A DNA stretch of 64,000 bases from Lithobates sylvaticus (taxonomy: Eukaryota; Chordata; Amphibia; Anura; Ranidae). Position 1 is the stretch's first letter. Each line of letters starts with the position of its first letter. Where the stretch lies: contig CM053027.1 in assembly GCA_028564925.1 (NCBI GenBank), positions 237,479,713 through 237,543,712 of the forward strand. Direction: 5' to 3'. Below are positions 11,446 to 21,336 of the stretch, one piece after another. A model generated the notes under the pieces. That model was not told the DNA's origin. It did no database searches and saw nothing but the letters and a program-made list of their open reading frames with translations. Both the position numbers and the translations under genes were made by a program.

Positions 11446-11515
11446 AAACAAAAAGCATTTTTTTTTTCCCCACGTTTTCCGAAAACTTCTGCCTCTCCTT
11501 GGGGGGTATTTTTTT

Positions 11516-12037
11516 TTAACAGCGCACTAAACTGTATTATATACTGTGTACAACACCTGAAGTGTATTTGAAACTGTACACACTGTATTATATACTGTGT
11601 ACACTGCCTGCACTGTATTAGAAACTATACACCACCGAATGCATTGTATATATAGGCTACGCTGAATACAGAGTGTATATATCAAATACACTGCCACTAA
11701 CTAACCTTCCTACCTAATCTAGCTCAAGCTCTATATCTCAATCCACTATAACATACTATACGGGCACTGTAAGCAGCCTTATATAGTGTGGGGCGTGAAC
11801 TTAGTCCCCCTGAGCCATGATTGGCCAAAGGCTGTATGCTGTGATTGGCCAAAAAGCATGCAGGCCAGGTGTATGCTTTGGCCAATCATCATACAGAAAT
11901 GCACTGTGGTCTTACAGTGCTTCATGGGGCACTCAAATTTGCTACAAATGCCCCATAAAATTTGCTGTTCGGCGAATAGCCGAACACTCAATGTTTGACT
12001 CGAACCTACATTCGACTCAAACTCGAAGCTCATCCCT
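11516..12037. mobile_element. hAT-type non-autonomous element, right end
   Basis: Ends in CGAAGCTCATCCCTA at about 12022-12036, the inverse of a TAGGGATGAGC hAT-type terminus. Its sub-terminal order (a 'GTGGGGCG' stretch, several ATTGGCCAA boxes, a GCATTGTGG-like stretch, then GTTCGGCGAATAGCCGAAC) parallels the right end of the 12835-16437 element. Imperfect repeats with GTATTATATACTGTGTAC lie at 11530-11610. The left end could not be fixed. Confidence 0.5.
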
Positions 12038-12235
12038 ACCTCCTAGTAATGCATTTTTACCACAGAGATGACAAATGTCAATATTAAGAGCTGTTTATGG
12101 GCCAGAATTAAAGCTCCAACCCAAATTTAGCTGTTTATGCTCTTGACATGACTTTATTGCCAGGGGTGCATGGGAGATTTTTTGGGTGGCTCGTGATTGG
12201 GTGTTGCAGTTTTTTGTCTGCATGGTAATTACATA
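12038..12235. other. Unassigned spacer
   Basis: About 200 bases of A/T-rich sequence between the hAT-type end and a candidate LTR start. I see no gene or recognised repeat here. Confidence 0.4.
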
Positions 12236-13379
12236 TGTAGCACCCTTATCTTAAGCAGTGGCTACTAGTAAATTTAGCTGGGTTGTAACTAGCTAGGCTG
12301 ATTTGTTGTCTTTATGATCATTTGTTTTTTTTGCCTAAGCCTGTTTTAGCTATGGTTCCTCTCTTTTGTCAATTGATGGCTACAGTGAAGCAAGGTTATG
12401 ACTAAATATACTTTTCTCAACCAATCAGTAGGAGTTTCTCTGGCCGCTGAGCATGCTGGGAAATAATATAAATATTTGGGGAGGTCAAGTGATCAGGGTC
12501 CTCCCAACCAGACCTTGGTCTAGTGTGGATGTGTGAGGAAAAACTACTGTCTTGGTATGCCTGAAGCCTAAGGCCTAGCCATGTGCTCGAGGCTCTGCAA
12601 GGGAGATCCTGCTTGTTGTATGGAGGAATGAAGGAGAGGATGGAGACCCACGATGAAGTTACTCTGCCATGGATCGGGGAACTGTGGAGAGCCTGGTATC
12701 AAGATGGAATCATCCAGAGAATTCCTGCCCTCCCTTTTTGTGAGTTCTTTTTCAGTTACTATAGGAGCTGTTGCTACAAAAGTACAGATTGCTGGTTACA
12801 GCTTAAAGGCTTTTTTTTCTGTACTGCTGTCTACTAGGGATGGGCAGAACAGACCCCTGTTCAGTTTGCACCAGAACTTTCGAACACCGCAAAAGTTCAG
12901 ACACGAATAACGAACCCCATTAAAGTCAATGAGACCTGAACGTCAAAAATCAAAAGTGCCCATTTTGAAGGCTTATATGCAAGTAGTTGGGCATACAATG
13001 GTTGTAGGGGTCCGGGTCCTTCCCTGAGGAACATGTATCAATAAAAAAAAAGTTTGTGGAAAATGTTATTTTTAAATGAGCAGTGATTTTTTTAGATTTT
13101 TAAAGTGAAAGCATAAAAATGAAAATCTATCCAATATAGTGCTGGGGGGGGGGGGGGGGGTCCCCAAGTCTACCTGTAAAGTGGCAGATCTGTACCATGT
13201 CTAGAATCTGCTGCAGCAATAATTGCATTTATAAAGCCCAAAAAAATTACATTTTCCCTGCAAGCTGCCTTTAATTTGCTCAGCAACGGCTGGGGAGCCA
13301 GTGTGTATGATAAGGCCACAATGTAGTGCACTGGGAACAAGATTAGAGATTTTTTGGTTACATTCTGGTGTCACTTTAA

Positions 13380-13765
13380 CTTTGGATAGAAGTAACGGGT
13401 GCGTAAAAATTGGTCTTTGGGTGTCGATGGCGCCTTCCCACCATAACCCAATAGAGGTAATCTTGATGAAAGCAAGAATTGGTCTTGCTGTAAAAAAATT
13501 GTAATGATATGCACCCGTCAAACAGGTGCAGAAAAATTGGTCTTTGGGTGTCTTGGCGCCTTCCCACCGTAATGCTATAGAGATACCCTTGATAAAAGCA
13601 AGAATTGGCCTTGCTGTAAAAAAATGCAATGATATGCACCTGCCAAACAGGTGCAGAAAAATTGGTCTTTAGGTGTCGGTGGTGCCTTCCCATCATAACC
13701 CTATAGAGGTGCTCTTGATGAAGGCAAACCAAATTGCAATGATATGCACCTGTCAAACAGGTGCT
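13380..13765. repeat. Tandem repeat of ~115 bp, 3-4 copies
   Basis: Units contain CAAACAGGTGCAGAAAAATTGG, TCTTTGGGTGTC, GGCGCCTTCCCACC and AAGCAAGAATTGG, starting near 13397, 13514 and 13640, with a partial unit at the end. The array is internal to the hAT element. An apparent 142- or 156-residue frame across it is only the repeat translated. Confidence 0.75.
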
Positions 13766-14743
13766 GACAAAGACATGCAGGTAGGTTAATTGGCTCCTTG
13801 AGGGTAGGGACTGATGTGAGTGGGCAATGTACAGGGATAGGGACAATTGTAGACGCTCACTCAGGTTGTTGGGTGTTAATTGTGCCCACGAAACCTATAC
13901 CAAAAACATTCTTCCAGATGTTTTGATTGAATTCCCTCAAAGCTAGGCAGCCTCGAAGTCCTGCAGAGATTACACATTCCAAAAAGACTTAATCAGTGAC
14001 ATCGGCATCAGGGGCTTCATAACTGGTAATCCAGGACTGATTCATTTTTATAAAAGTCAAACGGTCCACGGAGTCTGTGGACAGATGCGTTCTATGATCA
14101 GTAACAAAACCTCAGTCAGTGGATCGTCAGCTGGAAAGTTCTCCATCTCTGTTTTGGCCCTGAGGTAATCATCCACCATGTGAGGCAGATGCTGCCAATG
14201 GGACCCGAACATCAAAAATCAAAAGTGCCCATTTTGAAGGCTTATAGGCAAGTAAATGAGCATACAATGGGTATAGGGGTCTGGGTCCTGCTCTGGGGGA
14301 CATGTATCAATAAAAAAAAAAATTGTGAAAAACTTTATTTTTAAATGAGCAGTGATTTTTTGATTTTTAAAGAGAAAGCATAAAAAATGAAAATGGGCAA
14401 GTTCTGGCCAGTGGTCTATTCTCATGACATGGTAAGTCAGTGGATCGTTAGCTGTAAAGTTCTCCATCTCTGTTTTGGCCCCGAGGTAATCATCCACCAT
14501 GTGGTGCAGACGCTGCCGATGAGACCCGAACGTCAAAAATCGAAAGTGCCCATTTTGAAGGCTTACATGAATGTAATAGGGGATACAATGTGGAAGCTGA
14601 CAGCCCTGGGCAGCGAGGACTAAAAAAATTCCGAAATACCTCACTTAGGTGGACACCTTCTACAACACTCCTGTCCTGACCAACAGAATACTCATAACTA
14701 CGTTTTCCAGGACACTGTAACCTACTGGAGTCAGAAAAAACAT

Positions 14744-15142
14744 TCAACAAAATCCTTGACAATACGCTGCGGCTTGGGGAACATGAATGCCAATTTGTCT
14801 ACCAGTGTTCCTCCCTCTCTCTAGGCTCATGTTCCTGTCATCCTCAACCTCAGAACCAACATCTGAATCCAGTAATGGCTGGGCATCATCAAGGCGCAAG
14901 TGGCTAACGCTGTGGTCAAATAACTCAGCTGACTCCTCAATGGCTGATGTTGGAGCTATGGCAGGAATAGATGTGGACAAGGAGGCAGGTTTATCCACTC
15001 TGGCAATTGCAGGGGACTGCACACTTGCCTCTGCTTGCGTGACAGAGGATGAGGAGGATGAGGAAGGTTTAGTAAGCCAGTCCACCACCTCCTCTGCATG
15101 CTGTGGCTGGATAGCATGGGCAAACTCACTAAACAGAAGCAA
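14744..15142 (-). pseudogene. hAT transposase N-terminal remnant
   Basis: A 132-residue frame with EEVVDWLTKPSSSSSSS and an acidic, serine-rich linker. The layout resembles the N-terminal QVQAIVDWVADSASGSF region of the BED-hAT protein at 32064-31777, which lies just upstream of its zinc finger. Probably what remains of the coding sequence in this non-autonomous element. No BED finger or catalytic residue is present here. Confidence 0.45.
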
Positions 15143-15399
15143 TGATGCCCTGCCTGAGGACTGACCACCACGTCCACCTTTGCCTTGTGGACATATTTGT
15201 TGCTGGCCCCCTTACAGTGCCAAGGGAACGTCTGCCTCTGCTTGTTGTCTTCCCATACATTATTAGGAGGGAGAAGGCGGTGTTTATAAGCAAATGTAAC
15301 GAAGAAGTGGAAATCTGTATTTAGATGCACTTTAATCAATGTAAAATGGTGTTTGGTGCACTTTAATTTGAGTACTTACACTACACAGACACACTCCAC

Positions 15400-15755
15400 G
15401 GATACACATTAAACTTTCAGTAATGCACACAGAAGTAAATGGCTTTAAACTGGCAGTAATGCACACAGAACTATATGGCGTTAAACTGGCAGTAAGCACT
15501 AAGAACTATATGGCGTTAAACTGGCAGTAACGCACACAGAACTATATGGCTTTAAACTGGCAGTAACGCACACATAACTAAATGGGGTTAACTGGCAGTA
15601 ACACACACAGAACTAAATGGAGTTAACTGGCAGTAACGCACACAACTATATGGCATTAAACTGGCAGTAATGCACACAGAACTATATGGCGTTAAACTGT
15701 CAGTAACGCACACAGAACTAAATGGCATTAAACTGGCAGTAACGCAATCAAATAG
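15400..15755. repeat. 35-bp minisatellite, ~10 copies
   Basis: The unit reads approximately CACACAGAACTATATGGCG then TTAAACTGGCAGTAACG, repeated about ten times with small changes. The array lies inside the hAT element, near its right side. Confidence 0.8.
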
Positions 15756-16506
15756 ACGTTGTTCAACCGTCACTACACTGGTGCTATATGTACTGTCCCT
15801 ACTCTAGCTATGCACTAATGTAAAGATTACTGACACGGTCTCACTACACTAAAACTATATGAACTGTCCCTATTTTATACTAATGTATGTGTGAAGACAT
15901 GGTCTCACTACACTACAGTGAAATTATCTGAGCTGTCCCTACTCTAGCTGCACACTATGCAAAGCCGGTATGATGGTCCTCCTCACTACACTCACACTAT
16001 GCCTAGACTGACACTAAACTAATATTCTACACTGACAATTGAAGCAAAATATCACAGCATAGCACACTAACTAACTAATAGCACTGAACAGAGCCCTGTT
16101 CTATTTCTCTCAACGCCAAAATCACACTGAAAATGGCTGCCATTGAAAGAATACTTTTATACTGTGGGGCGAGAATGAGCCATGGTTGGATAAAGTCATG
16201 ATGACAGTGTCCAATCATGACTCTGACAGTGTTCTGTGCCCTGATTGGCTGAAGTTTTCACTGCTTCAGCCATTAGGGCTTGCAATGCACTGTTCAGCGC
16301 TGCAATGCATTGTGGTCGGTTCGGGGTGCGGAGAACAAACGGTCGAACAACTTGTTTGTTCGGATGTTCGCCAAACAACCGAACAATGAAAGTTCGGCCT
16401 GAACCTATGCTCAGGCTGAACCGTTCGCCCATCCCTACTGTCTACCTTTTCTACTTTTTGTCTAAGGAGTCTGCTGGTCTGCTAGTCTAATGCTTTATTT
16501 GACTAC

Positions 16507-18090
16507 TGCCTCGTACACACGATCGGACTTTCCGGCGGGAATGTCCGGCGGACTGGAGTTCGTCGGACAATCCGCCCGTGTGGGCGCCGGCGGACTTTTT
16601 CCCGCCAAAAGTCCGGCGGACTAAGTTTTAAATAAAAGGAGAGTACTTAGCGCTGTCAAGATAAAATAATAATATACAAATCGGAAATGCCTGCTGCAAC
16701 TTAAGGTTAATTCAAAAAATGCCTCATAGGAATAATACAATAGGATAGTGCAGCGCAATAAATGATAAAAATGGATAAATAAATAAATAAGATTAAATCA
16801 GTCCAAGAAGAAATCCAAACACATCCCAGTATAAAGTGCCAGTGCAAAATAGCAGCTTCAAGTGGAAAATGGTGACACAATCCAGAAAATTTCTGTGGTG
16901 GTGATCCCTTCACAAAAAGTAAGGATGGCCTCTCACCTCCCTGCTTCGACCTACAATAGGTCACAAAGCAGTATGCAGCTAAGTTAAAACTCTGGTCTCC
17001 AACCGTCAGGAATCCCTCTCAAACGCAAGGAAAAACAACCAGGTCCACAATGGTATCCTGTCCCGATCACTGGCCGACTCCTCTGCTGGACTAAGTTTTA
17101 AGTTTTGTTTTAAAATTGTCCGCTGGACTCGGCAGTCCGGCGGACAATCCCGCAGTCTGTATGCTAGTCCGCCGGACTTTTGGAAATGAACGGACTTGCC
17201 AATCATCGGCGACAGCGGCAAGAACAGAAGAGACCCCGGAAGACCCCCGAAGGCAGATCGAGACCCCCAGACGACGGTGGCAACGACGAAGAAGAAATCC
17301 GGGCTTCTCCGCTCGGTAAAAGAGCTAGGTAAAAGAGCGGAGGAGTCCGGCGAGAAGACCCCCCAAGACGGAAGAAGAACCCCCGGAGCAGTGCAATAAA
17401 ATATTTAAAAAAAATTGTGTTTTTTTTATTGACACTTTTACACCTTAGGTGAATGGGTAGGGGTACATTGTACCCCATACTCATTCACATAGGGTGGGGG
17501 GCCGGGATCTGGGGGCCCCCTTATTAAAGGGGGCTCCCGGATTCCGATAAGCCCCCCGCCCGCAGACCCCGACACCAACGGCCAGGGTTGTCGGGAAGAG
17601 GCCCTTGTCCTCATCAACATGGGGACAAGGTGCTTTGGGGTGGGGGGGCCGCACGGCCCCCCTTTCCTCAGGGCACCCCCCATGTTGAGGGCACGCGGCC
17701 TGGTATGGCTCAGGATGCGTGCTCGGATAAGGGTCTGAGATGGATTTGGGGGGGACCCCCACGCCGTTTTTACAGGGTGGGGATTCCCTTTAAATCCATG
17801 CCAGGTGACGGGGCTAGCGTGGCGGCATTTACTGCCTTCGCTAGTCCCGTCTACCTGCAGTTACGTTCTAAATGAACAGACTTTGCTCCGTGTGTGGGCA
17901 AGTCCGTTCATTTTCAAAAGTCCCGTGGACTTTTTCCTGCGGATTGTCCGTCGGAGAAGTCCGGGCATGTGTGGGCAAGTCCACAGCTCGGAAAGTCTGG
18001 CAAAGCCCCGCTGGAAGGTCCGTCAGTTTGTCCACTGGACTAGGTCTGGCGGACAATCCCGCCGGAAAGTCCGATCGTGTGTACGAGGCA
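16507..18090. mobile_element. GC-rich MITE, ends TGCCTCGTACACACGATCGG
   Basis: Terminal inverted repeats of about 32 bp (TGCCTCGTACACACGATCGG... and its complement ending 18090) are perfect by eye. Flanks are TAC at 16504-16506 and TAT at 18091-18093; the duplicated right end at 19847 is followed by TAC, so a 3-bp TAC target duplication is supported. 3-bp duplications fit PIF/Harbinger-type elements, although those prefer TWA. Related MITEs with the same sub-terminal CGTACACAC..TCGGA motif lie at 56231-56648 and 57366-57782. The interior holds a retroposon insertion and a GC-rich module (about 17440-17800). No transposase is encoded. Confidence 0.72.
16632..17087 (-). mobile_element. Retroposon fragment with 14-bp TSD
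   Basis: Inserted in the MITE and flanked by GGACTAAGTTTTAA at 16618-16631 and 17088-17101, an exact 14-bp duplication typical of target-primed retroposition. The A/T-rich 456-bp body has no coding capacity. On the minus strand it resembles, in style rather than sequence, the tail of the Penelope-like element at 36-40 kb. Family not identified. Confidence 0.6.
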
Positions 18091-18190
18091 TATGGGTGTA
18101 CTGTGCCCTACCCTTCTTTCCCTGAATTGTTTGTTATTGTGAGCAATAAACTCACCATTGTTCAGCATAAAAGTGACTGAGGGGTCTCCA

Positions 18191-19015
18191 TATTCTGCCT
18201 CTAAAGTAGCGCATCTGTACCATATATGGAACCTGCTGTAGCAAAACTGACATTTATAAAGAAAAAAAATTTACATTTAAATTGCCGGCAATACAATACC
18301 ATTGCCGGAAATAAAAAAATGTTTTAAAAAACGGCATGGGGGTTTCCCTTAAAATTCACACCAGACCCAAAGGGCCTGGTATGTATTGGGGGGACCCTTA
18401 TCTTAGCATGCAGCCTGAATGGCCAGAAAAGAGGCGGACAAGCGAGCGCCACCCCCTCTACTGAACCATACCAGGCCACATGCTCTCCACATGTGGGGGT
18501 TCTTTGAGGTGGGGGTGTCTCTGTATTTATTTATTTTTGACATTTTTTTGGTGAATGGGTAGGGGTACAATGTACCCCATACTCAGTTACATTAGGGGGG
18601 TACCAGGATCTGGGGCCCCTTTGTTTTTTTTTATTTTGGCATGAGCCTTCCCTTAAAATCCAGTTATGGATTTGGGGGGTGGGACCAGCATTCCTTTTTT
18701 TAAACATTTTTCTATTGCCGGCAATGTTTTCTGTTTCATTCAGGTGTCAGCGGGGAAGCCCGTTGACAGCTGATTACGCTTCTGCCAGCTTCCTGGCCCA
18801 CTCCTTAACAACGAGCTATTCACTGTCCCCTGATCAGGCAAAGCCTTGCTCTATCAAGGCTTAAAATGCACATTGCAGCATGCAGTGCATTGTGGGGCGC
18901 TCGTCGGGCAAACATCTTGCCAAGTGCCCAGCAAATTTGGTTGTTCACTGAATGGGTGAACAGGCAATGTTCAAGCTGAACTGTTGCTCACCTTGAACTG
19001 TTCACTCAACTCTAT
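18191..19015 (+). mobile_element. hAT-like non-autonomous element (copy A)
   Basis: The left part (CGCATCTGTACCATATATGG, TAGCAAAACTG, CATTTATAAAG) parallels 13185-13250 in the hAT of 12835-16437. The right part has GCATTGTGGGGCGCTCG and GAACTGTTGCTCACCTTGAA, like that element's right end. A stretch at 18543-18640 repeats the GC-rich module (GAATGGGTAGGGGTAC...). No clean target duplication was seen. Duplicated at 19947-20772. Confidence 0.5.
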
Positions 19016-19089
19016 TCGCAAGTTTTTCCCTGAGGGGGAAATCTGTACTGGGAGATCTATACTAAGAGGGAGATCTGTAATGGGGGAGC

Positions 19090-19312
19090 CAGGGCTGTCT
19101 TTAATATTGATTGGACCCTGGGCAAAACTTTTCTTGGGGCCCCCAATGCAGTTTTGCTCTCCATCTGCTCTGAGACATACAATAAATAGCAGCTAGACTC
19201 AAAATCAGTTTACTGAATCAGATCAGGCAGCTATTGCGATTGGTTGCCAGAGGTTACAGTGTATCATTACCGCTCACTGACTGGTTGCTAGAGGTTACAG
19301 CACATGATTTGT
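19090..19312 (+). mobile_element. CAGGGCTG element, truncated copy
   Basis: Left portion of the element that is complete at 20847-21336. It is cut by the duplication junction at about 19310-19313, where CACATGATTT is joined to CGCCCGCAGACC with two extra bases (GT). Confidence 0.6.
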
Positions 19313-21069
19313 CGCCCGCAGACCTCGACAACCAACGGCCAGGGTTGTCGGGAAGAGGCCCTTGTCCTCATCAACATGGGGACAAGGTGCTTTGGGTTGG
19401 GGGGGCCACACGGCCCCCCTTTCCTCAGGGCACCCCCCATGTTGAGGGCACGCGGCCTGGTATGGCTCAGGATGCGTGCTCGGATAAGGGTCTGAGATGG
19501 ATTTGGGGGGGACCCCCACGCCGTTTTTACAGGGTGGGGATTCCCTTTAAATCCATGCCAGGTGACGGGGCTAGCGTGGCGGCATTTACTGCCTTCGCTA
19601 GTCCCGTCTACCTGCAGTTACGTTCTAAATGAACAGACTTTGCTCCGTGTGTGGGCAAGTCCGTTCATTTTCAAAAGTCCCGTGGACTTTTTCCTGCGGA
19701 TTGTCCGCCGGAGAAGTCCGGGCGTGTGTGGGCAAGTCCACAGCTCGGAAAGTCCGGCAAAGCCCCGCTGGAAGGTCCGTCAGTTTGTCCACTGGACTAG
19801 GTCCGGCGGACAATCCCGCCGGAAAGTCCGATCGTGTGTACGAGGCATACGGGTGTACTGTGCCCTACCCTTCTTTCCCTGAATTGTTTGTTATTGTGAG
19901 CAATAAACTCACCATTGTTCAGCATAAAAGTGACTGAGGGGTCTCCATAGTCTGCCTCTAAATTAGCGCATCTGTACCATATATGGAACCTGCTGTAGCA
20001 AAACTGACATTTATAAAGAAAAAAAAATTACATTTAAATTGCCGGCAATACAATACCATTGCCGGAAATATTTTTTTTTTTTTAAAACGGCATGGGGGTT
20101 TCCCTTAAAATTCACACCAGACCCAAAGGGCCTGGTATGTATTGGGGGGACCCTTATCTTAGCATGCAGCCTGAAAGGCCAGAAAAGAGGGGGACAAGCG
20201 AGCGCCACCCCCTCTACTGAACCATACCAGGCCACATGCTCTCCACATGTGGGGGTTCTTTGGGGTGGGGGTGTCTCTGTATTTATTTATTTTTGACATT
20301 TTTTTTGGTGAATGGGTAGGGGTACAATGTACCCTATACTCAGTTACATTAGGGGGGTACCAGGATCTGGGGCCCCTTCGTTTTTTTTTATTTTGGCATG
20401 AGCCTCCCCTTAAAATCCAGTTATGGATTTGGGGGGTGGGACCAGCATTCCTTTTTTTAAACATTTTTCTATTGCCGGCAATGTTTTTTGTTTCATTCAG
20501 GTGTCAGCGGGGAAGCCCGTTGACAGCTGATGACGCTTCTGCCAGCTTCCTGGCCCACTCCTTAACAACGAGCTATTCACTGTCCCCTGATCAGGCAAAG
20601 GCTTGCTCTATCAAGGCTTAAAATGCACATTGCAGCATGCAGTGCATTGTGGGGCGCTCGTCGGGCAAACATCTTGCCAAGTGCCCAGCAAATTTGGTTG
20701 TTCACTGAATGGGTGAACAGGCAATGTTCCAGCTGAACTGTTGCTCACCTTGAACTGTTCACTCAACTCTATTCGCAAGTTTTTCCCTGAGGGGGAAATC
20801 TGTACTGGGAGATCTATACTAAGAGGGAGATCTGTAATGGGGGAGCCAGGGCTGTCTTTAATATTGATTGGACCCTGGGCAAAACCTTTCTTGGGGCCCC
20901 CAATGCAGTTTTGCTCTCCATCTGCTCTGAGACATACAATAAATAGCAGCTAGACTCAAAATCAATTTACTGAATCAGATCAGGCAGCTATTGCGATTGG
21001 TTGCCAGAGGTTACAGTGTATCATTACCGCTCACTGACTGGTTGCTAGAGGTTACAGCACATGATTTCT
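19313..21069 (+). repeat. Tandem segmental duplication, unit B
   Basis: Second unit of the 1.76-kb duplication. It contains the right part of the MITE only (19313-19847), the candidate LTR tail (19848-19946), a second hAT-like element (19947-20772) and the start of the CAGGGCTG element, which continues uninterrupted past 21069. This shows that the unit's right side is the ancestral arrangement. Confidence 0.9.
19947..20772 (+). mobile_element. hAT-like non-autonomous element (copy B)
   Basis: Duplicate of 18191-19015 with few changes, for example a longer T run near 20070. Same GC-rich module and hAT-style right end. Not an independent insertion. Confidence 0.5.
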
Positions 21070-21336
21070 GCTTGTTGATTGGTTGCTAGAGATTACTTTG
21101 GATATGACCACAGGGGGGCATGATATACATTTCAATGCCACCGGCCGCCGTTATTTACATATGAATGAATTTTTTTTTGGTACTGTGCCATTAGTTACCG
21201 TGTACACAGTGAGTAGGCTCAAACTTTAAGCCCCTCCCATTGTTAGAGCATTTTTGCCACACCCATATTTTGCTAATTATTTTCCTCTAAGTGTCCAATT
21301 CTGAATCCCCCAGAAAAAAAGATTATCTATGGCCCT
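20847..21336. mobile_element. Small element with CAGGGC ends
   Basis: Left end CAGGGCTGTCTTTAATATTG; the complement of the right end reads CAGGGCCATAGATAATCTTT. The first 6 bases match and the rest is similar, as in short non-autonomous hAT-type elements. Inside is a 30-40-bp repeat around GATTGGTTGC.AGAG.TTAC (20990-21095). No convincing flanking duplication was found. Confidence 0.4.

Larger units (their letters stand above)
8995..11515 (+). mobile_element. piggyBac transposon, 3' portion (copy 1)
   Basis: The 3' two-thirds of a PGBD4-like piggyBac element; its 5' part is cut off by the retrovirus fossil that ends at 8994. It contains decayed transposase sequence (8995-9897), a 70-bp tandem repeat array (about 9989-10270), a long non-coding tail, and two related blocks of about 230 bp (10815-11055 and 11216-11445) that also occur downstream of the copy at 42.1-45.6 kb. 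The shared coding-plus-tail layout shows that the tail belongs to the element. The exact 3' terminus is not visible. Confidence 0.7.
12835..16437. mobile_element. hAT transposon, non-autonomous, 3.6 kb, 8-bp TSD
   Basis: Termini are TAGGGATGGGC at 12835 and GCCCATCCCTA ending 16437, perfect inverted ends. They are flanked by an exact 8-bp duplication, CTGTCTAC, at 12827-12834 and 16438-16445, the hallmark of hAT integration. Inside are near-identical blocks at 12939-13125 and 14206-14398, a 110-120-bp tandem array (13380-13765), a 35-bp array (15400-15755), an 18-G run at 13143-13160 and a coding remnant (15142-14744 minus). No catalytic core is present, so it must have relied on a related enzyme. 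It is inserted in a candidate LTR. Confidence 0.88.
12236..18190 (+). mobile_element. Candidate solo LTR split by two insertions
   Basis: With the hAT (12835-16437) and MITE (16507-18090) set aside, about 780 bases remain. They start TGTAGCACCCTTATC and include CCAATCAG, a TATAAATA-like stretch near 12468, and GCAATAAACTCACC near 18143, ending around GTGACTGAGGGGTCTCC. This order (TG start, promoter-like box, AATAAA) fits a solitary LTR fossil of a retroelement. No second LTR or internal region is seen and no clean flanking duplication was found, so the call is tentative. Confidence 0.35.
17557..19312 (+). repeat. Tandem segmental duplication, unit A
   Basis: Unit A corresponds to unit B at 19313-21069 with a shift of about 1757 bases; differences are sparse single substitutions, on the order of 1-2% by eye. 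The unit starts inside the MITE at CGCCCGCAGACC (17557) and ends inside the CAGGGCTG element (after CACATGATTT, 19310), so both breakpoints fall within older transposons. High similarity means the event is recent relative to the elements it contains. Confidence 0.9.

Noticed and set aside
15400-15755. 35-bp repeats resembling a CRISPR array
   Set aside because: No unique spacers; it is a minisatellite inside a hAT element.
17203-17875. Multiple Pro/Gly/Arg-rich frames around the MITE, repeated near 19234-19882
   Set aside because: They arise from GC-rich MITE sequence and are duplicated with it; the arginine- and proline-rich composition follows from G/C bias.
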